This document shows positions 44,102-54,848 of a stretch of DNA of 64,000 nucleotides, piece after piece. Each line of letters begins with the position of its first letter. Position 1 is the stretch's first letter. The translations under genes were made by a program, and so were the position numbers. The stretch comes from Gammaproteobacteria bacterium (GTDB lineage Bacteria > Pseudomonadota > Gammaproteobacteria > Eutrophobiales > Eutrophobiaceae), in NCBI GenBank assembly GCA_022826885.1, contig JAJDUB010000034.1, positions 1-64,000 on the forward strand, read 5' to 3'. The notes under the pieces were generated by a model. The model was not told where the DNA came from and ran no database searches. It worked only from the letters and a program-made list of their open reading frames with translations.

Positions 44102-45514
44102 ATGACGGGATTGAGGACAGGGTTTTTCCATACAGCAGGCAAACGTCTTTTAGCCTGTTGCCTGTTGCCGTTCGCCTGGTCTCCGGTCCAGGCCGAAGTC
44201 TATGAATATAACCTTGAAAACGGCCTGAAACTGCTGGTCAAGGAGGACCGGCGGGCACCGGTGGTGGTGTCACAGCTCTGGTACCGGGTCGGGTCGAGCT
44301 ATGAGCATGACGGGATAACCGGCATATCCCACGCGCTGGAACACATGATGTTTCAGGGGACGGAAAACCATCCCGGAGGGGAGTTCTCCAGGATTATTGC
44401 GGAAAACGGCGGCAGTGAAAATGCGTTTACCGGCAAGGATTACACCGCGTATTTTCAGACGCTGGAAAAATCCCGGCTGGAAGTCAGCTTCAGGCTTGAG
44501 GCCGACCGGATGCGCAACCTGCTGTTATCGGACCAGGAATTCAAAAAGGAAATTGAGGTGGTGAAGGAGGAGCGGCGGCTGCGCACGGAGGACAACCCTG
44601 TTTCATACCTGTATGAAACCGCATTGGCCACGGCGTACCAGACCTCGACCTATCGCCACCCGATCGTAGGCTGGATGGCGGACCTTGAGGCGATGCGCGT
44701 CGAGGACCTGCGGGTATGGTATGACCGCTGGTATGCGCCGAACAATGCCATCCTGGTAGTGGTGGGAGACGTTGACCATAAAGTGGTTCACCGCCTCGCG
44801 CAGAAACATTTCGGTCCGATCAAGGCAGGCGAACCGGCCGCGGCGGCTGAAGTCTCCGAAGTTCCGCAGCAGGGACTGAAACGGGTCACGGTAAGACGGC
44901 CCGCAGAACTGCCGCACCTGCTTATGGCATATAAAACCCCGGCATTGAGCACACAAGCCGAAGCCGCCGAACCCTGGGAACCCTATGCGCTGGAAGTCCT
45001 GGCCGGGGTGCTGGACGGCGGCTACAGCGCGAGGCTGGAGACCCGCCTGGTGCGGGAACAGGAAGTGACGGCCAGCGTCAGCGCGTCATATAACCTGACC
45101 GGCCGGCTGGACGGTTTATTCATTATCCAGGCAGTGCCGGCAAGGGGAAAGACCATCGATGACGTGGAACTGGCCGTGAGGGAGCAACTGGAGGACCTGA
45201 AATATGGAGACATCAGTGCGCAGGAACTGGCGCGGGTGAAAGCGCAGGTAGTTTCAAGCGATGTCTATGAACGCGATTCCATGTTTTACCAGGCCATGAC
45301 CCTGGGCGCCCTGGAGACTGAGGGTTTGCCCTGGCGCCTGGTTGATGAGTACGTTCCGCAAATCCATTCCATCGGCGCCGAACAGGTGAAGCAGGTGGCC
45401 AACAAATATTTCCGGGATGACAGGTTGACGGTTGCCGTACTCGAGCCGTTGTCCAAAGGGGGAGAACAGGATGCGCAACGGCAGACCGGCGAAGCAGGCA
45501 ATACGGACAGGTAA
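44102..45514 (+). CDS. M16 family zinc peptidase (catalytic subunit type)
   Basis: ITGISHALEHMMFQGT (HxxEH); signal peptide; real start MTGLRTGFFHTAG, the upstream part of the 764-aa ORF is antisense to ftsY. Confidence 0.93.
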   Translation: MTGLRTGFFHTAGKRLLACCLLPFAWSPVQAEVYEYNLENGLKLLVKEDRRAPVVVSQLWYRVGSSYEHDGITGISHALEHMMFQGTENHPGGEFSRIIAENGGSENAFTGKDYTAYFQTLEKSRLEVSFRLEADRMRNLLLSDQEFKKEIEVVKEERRLRTEDNPVSYLYETALATAYQTSTYRHPIVGWMADLEAMRVEDLRVWYDRWYAPNNAILVVVGDVDHKVVHRLAQKHFGPIKAGEPAAAAEVSEVPQQGLKRVTVRRPAELPHLLMAYKTPALSTQAEAAEPWEPYALEVLAGVLDGGYSARLETRLVREQEVTASVSASYNLTGRLDGLFIIQAVPARGKTIDDVELAVREQLEDLKYGDISAQELARVKAQVVSSDVYERDSMFYQAMTLGALETEGLPWRLVDEYVPQIHSIGAEQVKQVANKYFRDDRLTVAVLEPLSKGGEQDAQRQTGEAGNTDR

Positions 45515-45533
45515 GCAGGGGAACATACTGAAT

Positions 45534-46877
45534 ATGCTCAAGAACCCTGCGCTCTGTCCGGCACGACGCGTAATCCGGGTCATAGCGCCGGCGCTGTTGC
45601 TGTTCCTGACGCAAACCGTTTGGGCGTCACCCACCATCCTGAATTGGCAGACTGGCTCTGAGAGCCGGGTATATTTTGTCGAGTCCAGGGAATTGCCCAT
45701 GGTTGATGTGCGCCTGATATTTGATGCGGGAGCGGCGCGGGAGCCTGCCGGCAGGAACGGACTGGCAACACTGGTAAACAGTTTGCTGGACGAGGGCGCC
45801 GGCGGGCTGGACGCCACCGGAATCAGCTTTGAGTTCGAGCGGCTGGGGGCACGCTACAGCGCTGCCTCGGGTTACGATTTTGCCTCCGTGAGCCTGCGGT
45901 CACTGTCGGACCCGGCATTGCTGGGGCCGGCGCTGCAGAACCTGCGCAGGGTCATTACGGAGCCGGCATTTCCCATGAAGGCGGTGGAAAGGCAGAAACA
46001 ACGATTGCTGATCGCCATCGAGCGCAAACAACAGTCACCGGCCGAGATAGCCCGGGATGCATACCAGGCTGCAATATACCGGGACCATCCTTATGCATAC
46101 CCCGGCGACGGCACGCTGGAAAGTGTTGCGAAACTGGGCCGCGGGGACATAGTGAATTTCCACCGCGACTACTACAGCGCCCGCAACCTCCGGCTGGTTA
46201 TCGTCGGTGACCTGGACAAGGAACAGGCCGCGGCGCTGGCCGAAGAATTGACGGAGGGGCTGGAGCAGGGGCAGACGCCGGAACCGTTGCCGGCTGTTGG
46301 TCGACTGGAACAGGGGGAGACGATACGTATCGAACATCCATCTTCACAGGTGCATATACTGCTCGGGCAGCCCGGCCTCAAACGCGGCGACCCTGATTAT
46401 TTTCCTTTGTACGTAGGCAACCATATACTCGGCGGCGGCGGTTTTGTCTCGCGCCTGTATGAGGAAATCCGGGAAAAACGCGGCCTTTCATACGGCGCCT
46501 ACAGCTATTTTACGCCAAGGCGCGAGGCGGGTCCGTTCACGGCCAGCCTGCAGACCCGGGGCGGGCAGGAAGAGCAGGCCTTGCAGGTTATGCGCGAGAC
46601 CATCCGCTCGTTTATCGAGCAGGGGCCGACCCCGGAAGAACTGGAAGCGGCAAAAAAGAACATCAGCGGCGGTTTCCCCCTGCGCCTGGACAGCAACAGT
46701 AATGTTCTCGGCTATATTGCCATGATTGCGTTCTATGGGTTGCCGCTGGATTACCTGGATACGTTTGTCGAAAAGGTCAATGCGGTGAAACTTGAACAAG
46801 TCCAGGAGGCCTTCCGGCGCCGCGTGCAACCGGAACGGTTTGTGACCGTCATGGTCGGGCCGGTCTCCGGGGACTGA
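45534..46877 (+). CDS. M16 family peptidase-like protein (lacks HxxEH)
   Basis: M16 fold signature RNGLATLVNSLLDEGAGGLDATGISFEFERLGARY; FVSRLYEEIREKRGLSYGAYSYF; pair partner of the upstream gene. Confidence 0.92.
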   Translation: MLKNPALCPARRVIRVIAPALLLFLTQTVWASPTILNWQTGSESRVYFVESRELPMVDVRLIFDAGAAREPAGRNGLATLVNSLLDEGAGGLDATGISFEFERLGARYSAASGYDFASVSLRSLSDPALLGPALQNLRRVITEPAFPMKAVERQKQRLLIAIERKQQSPAEIARDAYQAAIYRDHPYAYPGDGTLESVAKLGRGDIVNFHRDYYSARNLRLVIVGDLDKEQAAALAEELTEGLEQGQTPEPLPAVGRLEQGETIRIEHPSSQVHILLGQPGLKRGDPDYFPLYVGNHILGGGGFVSRLYEEIREKRGLSYGAYSYFTPRREAGPFTASLQTRGGQEEQALQVMRETIRSFIEQGPTPEELEAAKKNISGGFPLRLDSNSNVLGYIAMIAFYGLPLDYLDTFVEKVNAVKLEQVQEAFRRRVQPERFVTVMVGPVSGD

Positions 46878-46880
46878 TGA

Positions 46881-46962
46881 GGTCAGGTCGCACATTGCAC
46901 ACGCGATATAGTCCCCTTTCTGACCCCATCAGTCACCCGCGTGTGCAATGTGCGACCTGACC
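46881..46962. repeat. 25-bp perfect inverted repeat between M16 gene and rsmD
   Basis: GGTCAGGTCGCACATTGCACACGCG (46881-46905) and CGCGTGTGCAATGTGCGACCTGACC (46938-46962), 25/25 complementary, 32-nt spacer. Confidence 0.93.
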
Positions 46963-46976
46963 CCATCAGTCCCGGC

Positions 46977-48021
<1,045 letters not shown>

Positions 48022-48035
48022 AAAAGGGTACTCGC

Positions 48036-49727
48036 ATGAAGGAAAAAAGAATAACAACCACCGCCGTATCATGGCTGTTTGCCTGTGTGCTCATCAGTGC
48101 AGGACCGTGCCGGGCGGAGGGCGCGCCTGCCCATGCCGTTGCCAGCGCCCACCCCCTGGCGACCGCGGCGGGAGTGGAGATTTTGCAGGAGGGCGGGAAC
48201 GCATTTGATGCGGCCGTTGCGGTCAGCGCAGCCCTGGGCGTGGTTGAGCCGTTCAGTTCCGGCTTCGGCGGCGGCGGCTTCTGGCTGGTCCACCGCGCCG
48301 CCGACGGTAAGCAGGTGATGATAGACGGCAGGGAAACCGCGCCGGCCCTGGCGCATGAGCGAATGTATCGCGACGCGCAGGATAACGTGATCAGGGACGC
48401 CTCATTGAAAGGCCCGCTGGCCGCAGGAATCCCGGGCATGCCTGCAGGCCTGGTCCATCTTGCCGAGGAGTACGGTCGCCTGCCGCTGCGCCAATCCCTG
48501 GCGCCGGCAATCCGTTATGCCGAACAGGGGTTCAAGGTAACGTCTCGTTACCACCGCCTGTCCGCCTATGTCGCCGATACATTACGGCAATACCCGGCTG
48601 CAGCAGGGATCTTCCTGCAGGACGGCAAGCCGCCGCGCATCGGTCACCTGGTCCGGCAGGAAGCGCTGGCGAAAACCATTGAAGCCATCGCGGAGAAAGG
48701 CCTGGATGGTTTTTACAGGGGTCCGATTGCGGAACGAATGGTGCGGGAAGCGCGCAAACACGGGGGGATCTGGAGTCTTCAGGACCTCGACGCATACCGG
48801 GTCGTGGAACGCGAACCGGTTGTCTTCAGCTACCGGGACACGCGTATCGTTTCCGCGCCGCCGCCTTCCTCGGGCGGCATAGTCATGGCCCAGGCCCTGA
48901 GCATCCTGGAACAGTTCGACCTGAACGACATGAGCAACGTGCAACGCAAGCATCACATCATTGAAGCAATGCGGCGCGCCTTCCGTGACCGGTCCGTGTT
49001 CCTGGGAGATCCCGACTTTGTGAATGTTCCGACCGATCGCCTCCTGGATGAATCTTACCTGGAGGGCCTGGCGCTGACGATAGATGCGGCTAATGCAACC
49101 CCCAGTGACATTCTCGGCAACGGCCCCACCCTGTTACAGGTCGGGACCCAGACCACGCATTTTTCCGTACTGGACAAGGAAGGGAACCGCGCGGCAGGGA
49201 CCTTGAGCGTCAACACCCTGTTCGGCGCATGCTTTGTGGCGGAAGGAACCGGGGTGCTGTTCAATAATGAGATGGATGACTTCTCCGCGAAGCGCAATAC
49301 CCCCAATGCCTACGGCCTGATCGGTGATGAAGCCAACGCGATTGCGCCGGGCAAGCGCCCGTTATCCAGCATGACTCCCACGTTTCTGGAGACACCGGAC
49401 CGGGTCGGGATTGTCGGGACGCCCGGCGGCAGCCGCATCATCAGCATGGTGATGCTGGCGGCGCTGGATTTTGCCGACGGCGGGTTACCCCAATCCTGGG
49501 TCAGCCTGCGGCGCTTTCACCACCAGTACCAGCCGGACCAGGTCCAGTTCGAACTGCACGGCCTGACGAAATTTGAACGGCAGCGCCTGGCCGGAATGGG
49601 CCATGAGTTGAGGGAAATCTCCCGCCGTTACGGCAACATGCAGGCGATTTTATGGGACAAGACGGAAGACAGGGTCTACAGCGCCAGCGACCCCAGGGGT
49701 GAAGGCCAGGCCGTCGTTGTCGAATAA
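48036..49727 (+). CDS. ggt: gamma-glutamyltransferase
   Basis: 563 aa; AVASAHPLATAAGVEILQEGGNAFDAAVAVSAALGVVEPFSSG; TTHFSVLDKEGNRAAGTLSVN (TTHFS); KRPLSSMTPTF; GTPGGSRI. Confidence 0.97.
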   Translation: MKEKRITTTAVSWLFACVLISAGPCRAEGAPAHAVASAHPLATAAGVEILQEGGNAFDAAVAVSAALGVVEPFSSGFGGGGFWLVHRAADGKQVMIDGRETAPALAHERMYRDAQDNVIRDASLKGPLAAGIPGMPAGLVHLAEEYGRLPLRQSLAPAIRYAEQGFKVTSRYHRLSAYVADTLRQYPAAAGIFLQDGKPPRIGHLVRQEALAKTIEAIAEKGLDGFYRGPIAERMVREARKHGGIWSLQDLDAYRVVEREPVVFSYRDTRIVSAPPPSSGGIVMAQALSILEQFDLNDMSNVQRKHHIIEAMRRAFRDRSVFLGDPDFVNVPTDRLLDESYLEGLALTIDAANATPSDILGNGPTLLQVGTQTTHFSVLDKEGNRAAGTLSVNTLFGACFVAEGTGVLFNNEMDDFSAKRNTPNAYGLIGDEANAIAPGKRPLSSMTPTFLETPDRVGIVGTPGGSRIISMVMLAALDFADGGLPQSWVSLRRFHHQYQPDQVQFELHGLTKFERQRLAGMGHELREISRRYGNMQAILWDKTEDRVYSASDPRGEGQAVVVE

Positions 49728-49739
49728 TTTTAGAGCGCC

Positions 49740-49763
49740 GGGGACGGACTTGAGTCCGTCCCC
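49740..49763. repeat. dispersed palindrome downstream of ggt
   Basis: GGGGACGGACT TG AGTCCGTCCCC, 11-bp perfect arms. Confidence 0.9.
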
Positions 49764-49791
49764 ACCCTTCTCCCGGCTGCCCCCTTTCGTC

Positions 49792-49844
49792 ATTCCGGGC
49801 TTGACCCGGAATCCAGTCAATTGATACGTCGCCCAACGGGCGAC
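49792..49844. repeat. two further hairpins in the ggt-mutM gap
   Basis: ATTCCGGG CTTGA CCCGGAAT (49792-49812) and GTCGCCC AAC GGGCGAC (49828-49844). Confidence 0.75.
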
Positions 49845-49850
49845 ACATTA

Positions 49851-50666
49851 TCATCGCTGGCATTGCGCACAATAATAGGTTGAACGCTGCCCCTGGCGAA
49901 TCTGCCTGATGCTGCCGCGGCAGTTCCTGCAAGGCTCCCCGGCGCGATCATAGACATCCAGTTCCAGCCTGAAGTAACCGGGCGCGCCATCCCCGCCGAC
50001 AAAATCCCTTAACGTGGTGCCGCCCTTCGCCAGCGCCGCATTCAGCACGTCCCTGATGGCGCCGACCAGCGCGTCGTAGCGCGCCAGTGAGATATTGCCT
50101 GCCTTGCGCAGGGGATGGATGCCGCTCCTGAACAAGGCCTCGCTGGCGTAGATGTTGCCTACGCCGACAACGGTACGGCTGTCCATGATGAAACTCTTGA
50201 TGGCTTGTGTTCTGTTCCGGGACAGGTCATACAGGTACGGGGCGCTGAAATCCCGCTCCAGCGGCTCAGGGCCCAGGTGCCGCAACAGATGGTGTTTCAG
50301 GGGATCCTGGCGGGTCCAGTGGATGGAGCCGAAACGCCGCGGGTCGCGCAGGCGCAGGCAGGCGCCATCGCCAAAAATAATATCGACATGGTCGTGTTTA
50401 TCTGCCGGAGTTGACGGGTCAAGGATGCGCAGGCTGCCGGACATGCCCAGGTGCAGGATGACGCAACCGTGCTCCAGGTAAAACAGCAGGTATTTCGCGC
50501 GCCGCCCCACAGCCGTGACCCGGCTGCCGACAAGTTCCTGCTCCAGACCCGCGGGGACCGGCCAGCGCAACTGCTGTTGCCGGATTGCAACGGCAAGAAC
50601 GGGTTTGTTGAGGATGTGGGGAGAGATGCCCCGGCGGGTGGTCTCAACCTCGGGTAATTCCGGCAT
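49851..50666 (-). CDS. mutM: formamidopyrimidine-DNA glycosylase
   Basis: MPELPEVETTRRGISPHI; VGNIYASEALFRSGIHPLRKAG; zinc finger CRNCRGSIRQIRQGQRSTYYCAQCQR. Confidence 0.98.
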   Translation of the reverse strand: MPELPEVETTRRGISPHILNKPVLAVAIRQQQLRWPVPAGLEQELVGSRVTAVGRRAKYLLFYLEHGCVILHLGMSGSLRILDPSTPADKHDHVDIIFGDGACLRLRDPRRFGSIHWTRQDPLKHHLLRHLGPEPLERDFSAPYLYDLSRNRTQAIKSFIMDSRTVVGVGNIYASEALFRSGIHPLRKAGNISLARYDALVGAIRDVLNAALAKGGTTLRDFVGGDGAPGYFRLELDVYDRAGEPCRNCRGSIRQIRQGQRSTYYCAQCQR

Positions 50667-50813
50667 TATGAATAAAAACCCATCCAACCCTCACAATACT
50701 CATAATTTCCATCTTGAAAGCAATGGGGAAATCTGGTAAAATGCGGGTTTGTTCCTGATGTCAAATCACTTGAAGAATTTATAATACAGTATGATGTTGT
50801 TGAGGAGACCATC

Positions 50814-53435
50814 ATGAAAAAATCCAGGATGTTCAGCCATTTCATTATAACATTCCTTGCTGTTTCACCCATCACCCTGCAACCTGTTGCCCATGCCCAG
50901 CAAGCGGAAGCGACAGTGATCGAGGAGATCGTCATCATCGGCAGCCGGCGCCAGGAAGGGCGTTCGCAGACCGAGTCATTGGTGCCGGTGGACGTGTTCG
51001 GCGGTGAGGACCTGTCAAACATGGGTTCAACCGATATGGACGCGGCGCTGTCCAACCTGATCCCGTCCTACAAGGTCGACCAGCAGGCCATCAACGATGC
51101 CGCCACCCTGGTGCGCCCGGCCACCTTGCGCGGCCTGCCGCCGGACTCCACCCTGGTGCTGGTGAACGGCAAACGCCGCCACCGGGCCTCGGTCATCACG
51201 TTCCTGGGCAACGGCGTGGCGGACGGCTCGCAAGGCCCGGACGTGTCCGTCATCCCCTCGATTGCGCTGAAGCGGGTGGAAGTGCTGCGTGACGGCGCCG
51301 CCGCCCAGTACGGTTCCGACGCCATCGCCGGGGTGATCAACTTTGAACTGAAGGACGACGCCGAAGGCGGCGCGTTCGAAGCGCGCTGGGGCCAGCACTA
51401 TGAAGGCGACGGCGATGGTTTCAACTTCGCCGGCAACATCGGTTTGCCCATGAGCAGCAGCGGCTTTCTCAACCTCAGTATGGAATACAAGGAAGCCGAC
51501 CCCACCAGCCGGGCATTTCAACGGCCGGACGCCCAGGCCCTGGTGAACGCCGGCAACCCGCATATTGAAGACCCCGGCTACGACCACGTGTTTCACCCGA
51601 CCGTGATGGTCTGGGGCGCGCCGGAGTTCAAGTATGACTACAAGTTCTTCGGTAATATGGGCATCGACCTGAGCGACAGCTTCGAGGTTTACGGTTACGG
51701 CAATTACGCAAAGCGCAAGGTGGAGGGCGGCTTTTACTTCCGTAACCCGCACACCCGTAGCGGCGTGTTTAATGGTGATATTGACCCCGTGAGCGGATAC
51801 GACACAGTTAAGGTCGCGGATATTAACGGCCTGGGCGTAGGTGAGCCCTGCCCTGTGATCCGAATCATGAATGATGCGGCCAACCCCGGGGACATCGCCG
51901 CAGTCGAGGCCCGTCCCGACTGTGAATCGTTTATCACGCGCTTTCCCGGCGGTTTTGTACCCCGTTTCGGCGGCACCATGGAAGACTACAGCGCAGCCTT
52001 CGGGGTGCGTGGAGAGCTGCCCGGCGACTGGCACGTGGATGTGAGTGGTGTTTACGGGCGCCACAAGGCGTCGTACTTCATGCGCCATACGATTAATCCG
52101 CAATTGTTGGCCAAGCCGGATATCTCGGCAGCCAATATCCCCATCGAGTATGTGCCGGGAGCCTACACGGAGACGGATTATTCCATTAACCTCGATGTGA
52201 CAAAACTCCTGGACCTGCCGCTGTTCGCTTCGCCGGTGAACGTGGCTTTTGGTGTGGAACATCGCCAGGAGGAGTTCAAGGTGACCCCGGGCGGCGAGAA
52301 TTCCTGGTTCATCGACGACCGCCCCGGCGGTTTGGCAGAGCAGGGCTTCGGCATCGGCTCCAACGGCTTTACCGGGTTCAGCCCCCGTATTTCCGGCACC
52401 TGGTCGCGTAACAGCTACGCCGGCTATATCGACGTCGAGGCCGAGTTGACGGACCGCATCGTACTGGGCGCCGCGGGACGCTATGAAGATCACAAGGGCG
52501 TCGGCGAGACCTGGGATTTCAAGATCAGCGCCCGCGCCCAGGTGACGGACGCCCTGGCCTTGCGCGGCGCGGTGAGCACCGGCTTCCGGGCGCCGACAGT
52601 GGGCCAGGCCAACGTACAAAACGTGACCACCGCGTTTACAGCCGGCATGCTGGCAGATGAAGCCACGCTGCCGCCCACTCACCCGGCCTCGGCCCTGGTG
52701 GGGGGCAGGGCGTTGACGCCGGAGGAATCCACCAACTTTACTCTTGGCATGGTGTTCAACGTGGGCGATATGGACGTGACCATAGACTACTTCAATATAA
52801 AGGTGGAAGACCGCATCGCCCGTAGCAGCAATAAAAATCTGACGGACGCGGACCGGCAGACCCTGTTGTCACAGGGTGTGGCGGATGCGCTCGCCTTCAC
52901 GGGTGTACGTTTCTACGTCAATGATTTCGACACCACCACCCAGGGTATCGACATTGTCGCCACCCTGCCGTTTGAGATGGCCGGGGGCAACTCCAATCTC
53001 AGCTTTGCCGGCAACTGGACCGAAACGGAAGTGGACCAGTGGAACCCGGATGTAATTGGCGACAAGAGGGTGACCCAGTTGGAGAAGAACCATCCAGAGT
53101 TCCGTTTCACCACTACGCTGAACCACACCCAGGGTCCCTGGAGCCTGCTGCTGCGGGGACGCTTCTACGATGGTTTCGTGGAGTTTACCACTGACAACTC
53201 AGCCGCCCTGTTGAACGCCGGGTCGCGCTGGTTGATGGATGCCGAACTGGGCTATTCACTCAACGACAACATCACCCTGGTGGCCGGCGCCGAGAACTTC
53301 ACCGATACCACGCCCACCCACCAGAGGAATAACGTCGGCTATCCGGGCGAGGTGTCCGGCATGACATACGCCGAGACCTCGCCGTACGGCTTTAACGGCG
53401 GGTTCTACTACTTCAGGGCGTTGTATAACTGGTAA
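50814..53435 (+). CDS. TonB-dependent receptor
   Basis: 873 aa; VIEEIVIIGSRRQEGRSQTESLVPVDVFGGEDL; LRGLPPDSTLVLVNGKRRHR; LKRVEVLRDGAAAQYGSDAIAGVINFELK; C-terminal FRALYNW. Confidence 0.95.
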   Translation: MKKSRMFSHFIITFLAVSPITLQPVAHAQQAEATVIEEIVIIGSRRQEGRSQTESLVPVDVFGGEDLSNMGSTDMDAALSNLIPSYKVDQQAINDAATLVRPATLRGLPPDSTLVLVNGKRRHRASVITFLGNGVADGSQGPDVSVIPSIALKRVEVLRDGAAAQYGSDAIAGVINFELKDDAEGGAFEARWGQHYEGDGDGFNFAGNIGLPMSSSGFLNLSMEYKEADPTSRAFQRPDAQALVNAGNPHIEDPGYDHVFHPTVMVWGAPEFKYDYKFFGNMGIDLSDSFEVYGYGNYAKRKVEGGFYFRNPHTRSGVFNGDIDPVSGYDTVKVADINGLGVGEPCPVIRIMNDAANPGDIAAVEARPDCESFITRFPGGFVPRFGGTMEDYSAAFGVRGELPGDWHVDVSGVYGRHKASYFMRHTINPQLLAKPDISAANIPIEYVPGAYTETDYSINLDVTKLLDLPLFASPVNVAFGVEHRQEEFKVTPGGENSWFIDDRPGGLAEQGFGIGSNGFTGFSPRISGTWSRNSYAGYIDVEAELTDRIVLGAAGRYEDHKGVGETWDFKISARAQVTDALALRGAVSTGFRAPTVGQANVQNVTTAFTAGMLADEATLPPTHPASALVGGRALTPEESTNFTLGMVFNVGDMDVTIDYFNIKVEDRIARSSNKNLTDADRQTLLSQGVADALAFTGVRFYVNDFDTTTQGIDIVATLPFEMAGGNSNLSFAGNWTETEVDQWNPDVIGDKRVTQLEKNHPEFRFTTTLNHTQGPWSLLLRGRFYDGFVEFTTDNSAALLNAGSRWLMDAELGYSLNDNITLVAGAENFTDTTPTHQRNNVGYPGEVSGMTYAETSPYGFNGGFYYFRALYNW

Positions 53436-53463
53436 GGGGGCAATATCAGCAGTTGAAACAATC

Positions 53464-53526
53464 GGGACGGAGTTAAATCCGTCCGCTTGGGCAACATGCG
53501 AGGGGACAGACCTCAGGTCTGTCCCC
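53464..53526. repeat. two tandem dispersed palindromes between convergent TonB receptor and yaaA
   Basis: GGGACGGA gttaaa TCCGTCC (53464-53484) and GGGGACAGACCT C AGGTCTGTCCCC (53502-53526, 12+1+12 perfect). Confidence 0.9.
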
Positions 53527-53533
53527 TTTTTCG

Positions 53534-54310
53534 TCAGGCTTTGCTGCTACGGGTAAAAACCGGGCTGTCGGTGTCTGACAAGGTGTCGTTGTAGCGGTAA
53601 CCCTCCAGGTCAAACCCCCTGAGGTCGTCCGGTTCCGCCAGCCGGTTGCGGATGATGTAACGGCTCATCAGGCCACGCGCCTTTTTGGCTGTAAACGAGA
53701 TGAATTTGTAATCCCCGTTGCGCGCTTCCTTGAAGGTCGGGGTAACGATGCGAGCGTTTAGACTTTCCGGCTGCACGGATTTGAAATACTCGTTCGACGC
53801 CAGGTTGACCAGTACCGGGCTGTCCTGTCCGGCGAGCTCATCGTTGAGGATCTTGTTTATCCGGTCGTCCCAGAAGTCATACAGGTCCTTGCCCCGGCGG
53901 TTTTTCAGTTTTGTGCCCATTTCCAGCCGGTAGGGCTGCATCAGGTCAAGCGGTTTCAGGACGCCGTACAGGCCGGAGAGTATCCGCAGGTGTGCCTGGG
54001 CAAACTGCAAATCGTCCACGTCCAGGTTGTCCGCGTCCAGCCCGGCGTATACGTCGCCCTTGAACGCCAGGACGGACTGCTTGGCATTGTCGGCGGTAAA
54101 CGGCAGTGACCAGTTGTGATAGCGATTCGAGTTCAGGTCGGCCAGCTTCGGGCTGATGCCCATCAAATCACCCAGCCGGTAGGGCTCGTATGAGCGAAGC
54201 TCATCGATTAACTCCGCCGAGTCGTCCAGAAAATCAGGGATGGTAAACGTCGGTACCTTGGGCGGGGTCTCGAAATCCAGTGTTTTCGCAGGTGAGATTA
54301 CGATCAGCAT
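53534..54310 (-). CDS. yaaA: YaaA family peroxide stress protein (DUF328)
   Basis: MLIVISPAKTLDFETPPKVPTFTIPDFLDDSAEL; LYGVLKPLDLMQPYRLEMGTKL; LVNLASNEYFKSV. Confidence 0.96.
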   Translation of the reverse strand: MLIVISPAKTLDFETPPKVPTFTIPDFLDDSAELIDELRSYEPYRLGDLMGISPKLADLNSNRYHNWSLPFTADNAKQSVLAFKGDVYAGLDADNLDVDDLQFAQAHLRILSGLYGVLKPLDLMQPYRLEMGTKLKNRRGKDLYDFWDDRINKILNDELAGQDSPVLVNLASNEYFKSVQPESLNARIVTPTFKEARNGDYKFISFTAKKARGLMSRYIIRNRLAEPDDLRGFDLEGYRYNDTLSDTDSPVFTRSSKA

Positions 54311-54332
54311 GGCGCCGGGTTCGGGTGTGGAA

Positions 54333-54500
54333 CTACTTGATCTTCCCTTCCTTGTAGATCACGTGCTTGCGGATGACGGGGTCGAATTTCATGATCTCCA
54401 TCTTGTCCGGCGTGTTCCGCTTGTTTTTTGTGGTGGTGTAGAAATGCCCTGTGCCGGCGGATGAAACCAGGCGAATTTTATCGCGTGCGCTGTTGGCCAT
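54333..54500 (-). CDS. rpmG: 50S ribosomal protein L33
   Basis: Manual translation [55 protein letters not shown] (55 aa), missed by the ORF-track cutoff; next to rpmB. Confidence 0.98.
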   Translation of the reverse strand: MANSARDKIRLVSSAGTGHFYTTTKNKRNTPDKMEIMKFDPVIRKHVIYKEGKIK

Positions 54501-54516
54501 GTTTGTCTCCCGTTTC

Positions 54517-54753
54517 CTATACTTTTATGCCACGCGCCCGGACATCGGTCAGCACCTGGTCGATACCCAGCTTGTCGATGATGCGCAACCCCTTGCTGCT
54601 GACCCGAAGTTTCACCCAGCGGTTTTCACTCTCCACCCAGAACCTGCGCTCGTGCAGGTTGGGCAGGAAGCGCCGCTTGCTTTTATTGTTGGCGTGGGAA
54701 ACGTTATTCCCCGACATGGGTTTCTTTCCGGTTACCTGGCAGACCCGTGACAT
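54517..54753 (-). CDS. rpmB: 50S ribosomal protein L28
   Basis: [61 protein letters not shown]. Confidence 0.99.
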   Translation of the reverse strand: MSRVCQVTGKKPMSGNNVSHANNKSKRRFLPNLHERRFWVESENRWVKLRVSSKGLRIIDKLGIDQVLTDVRARGIKV

Positions 54754-54848
54754 GGCAGTGTTCTCTTGGTTCTACAAAAGGACGCGGATTATACACTGTC
54801 AGGAAATGTGTGACAAGGACCGCTGTTGCACTCTCCTTGCTTTAACGG

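Noticed and set aside
51027-52682. 551-aa minus-strand ORF
   Set aside because: Fully antisense to the third TonB receptor; a shadow frame typical of GC-rich coding DNA.
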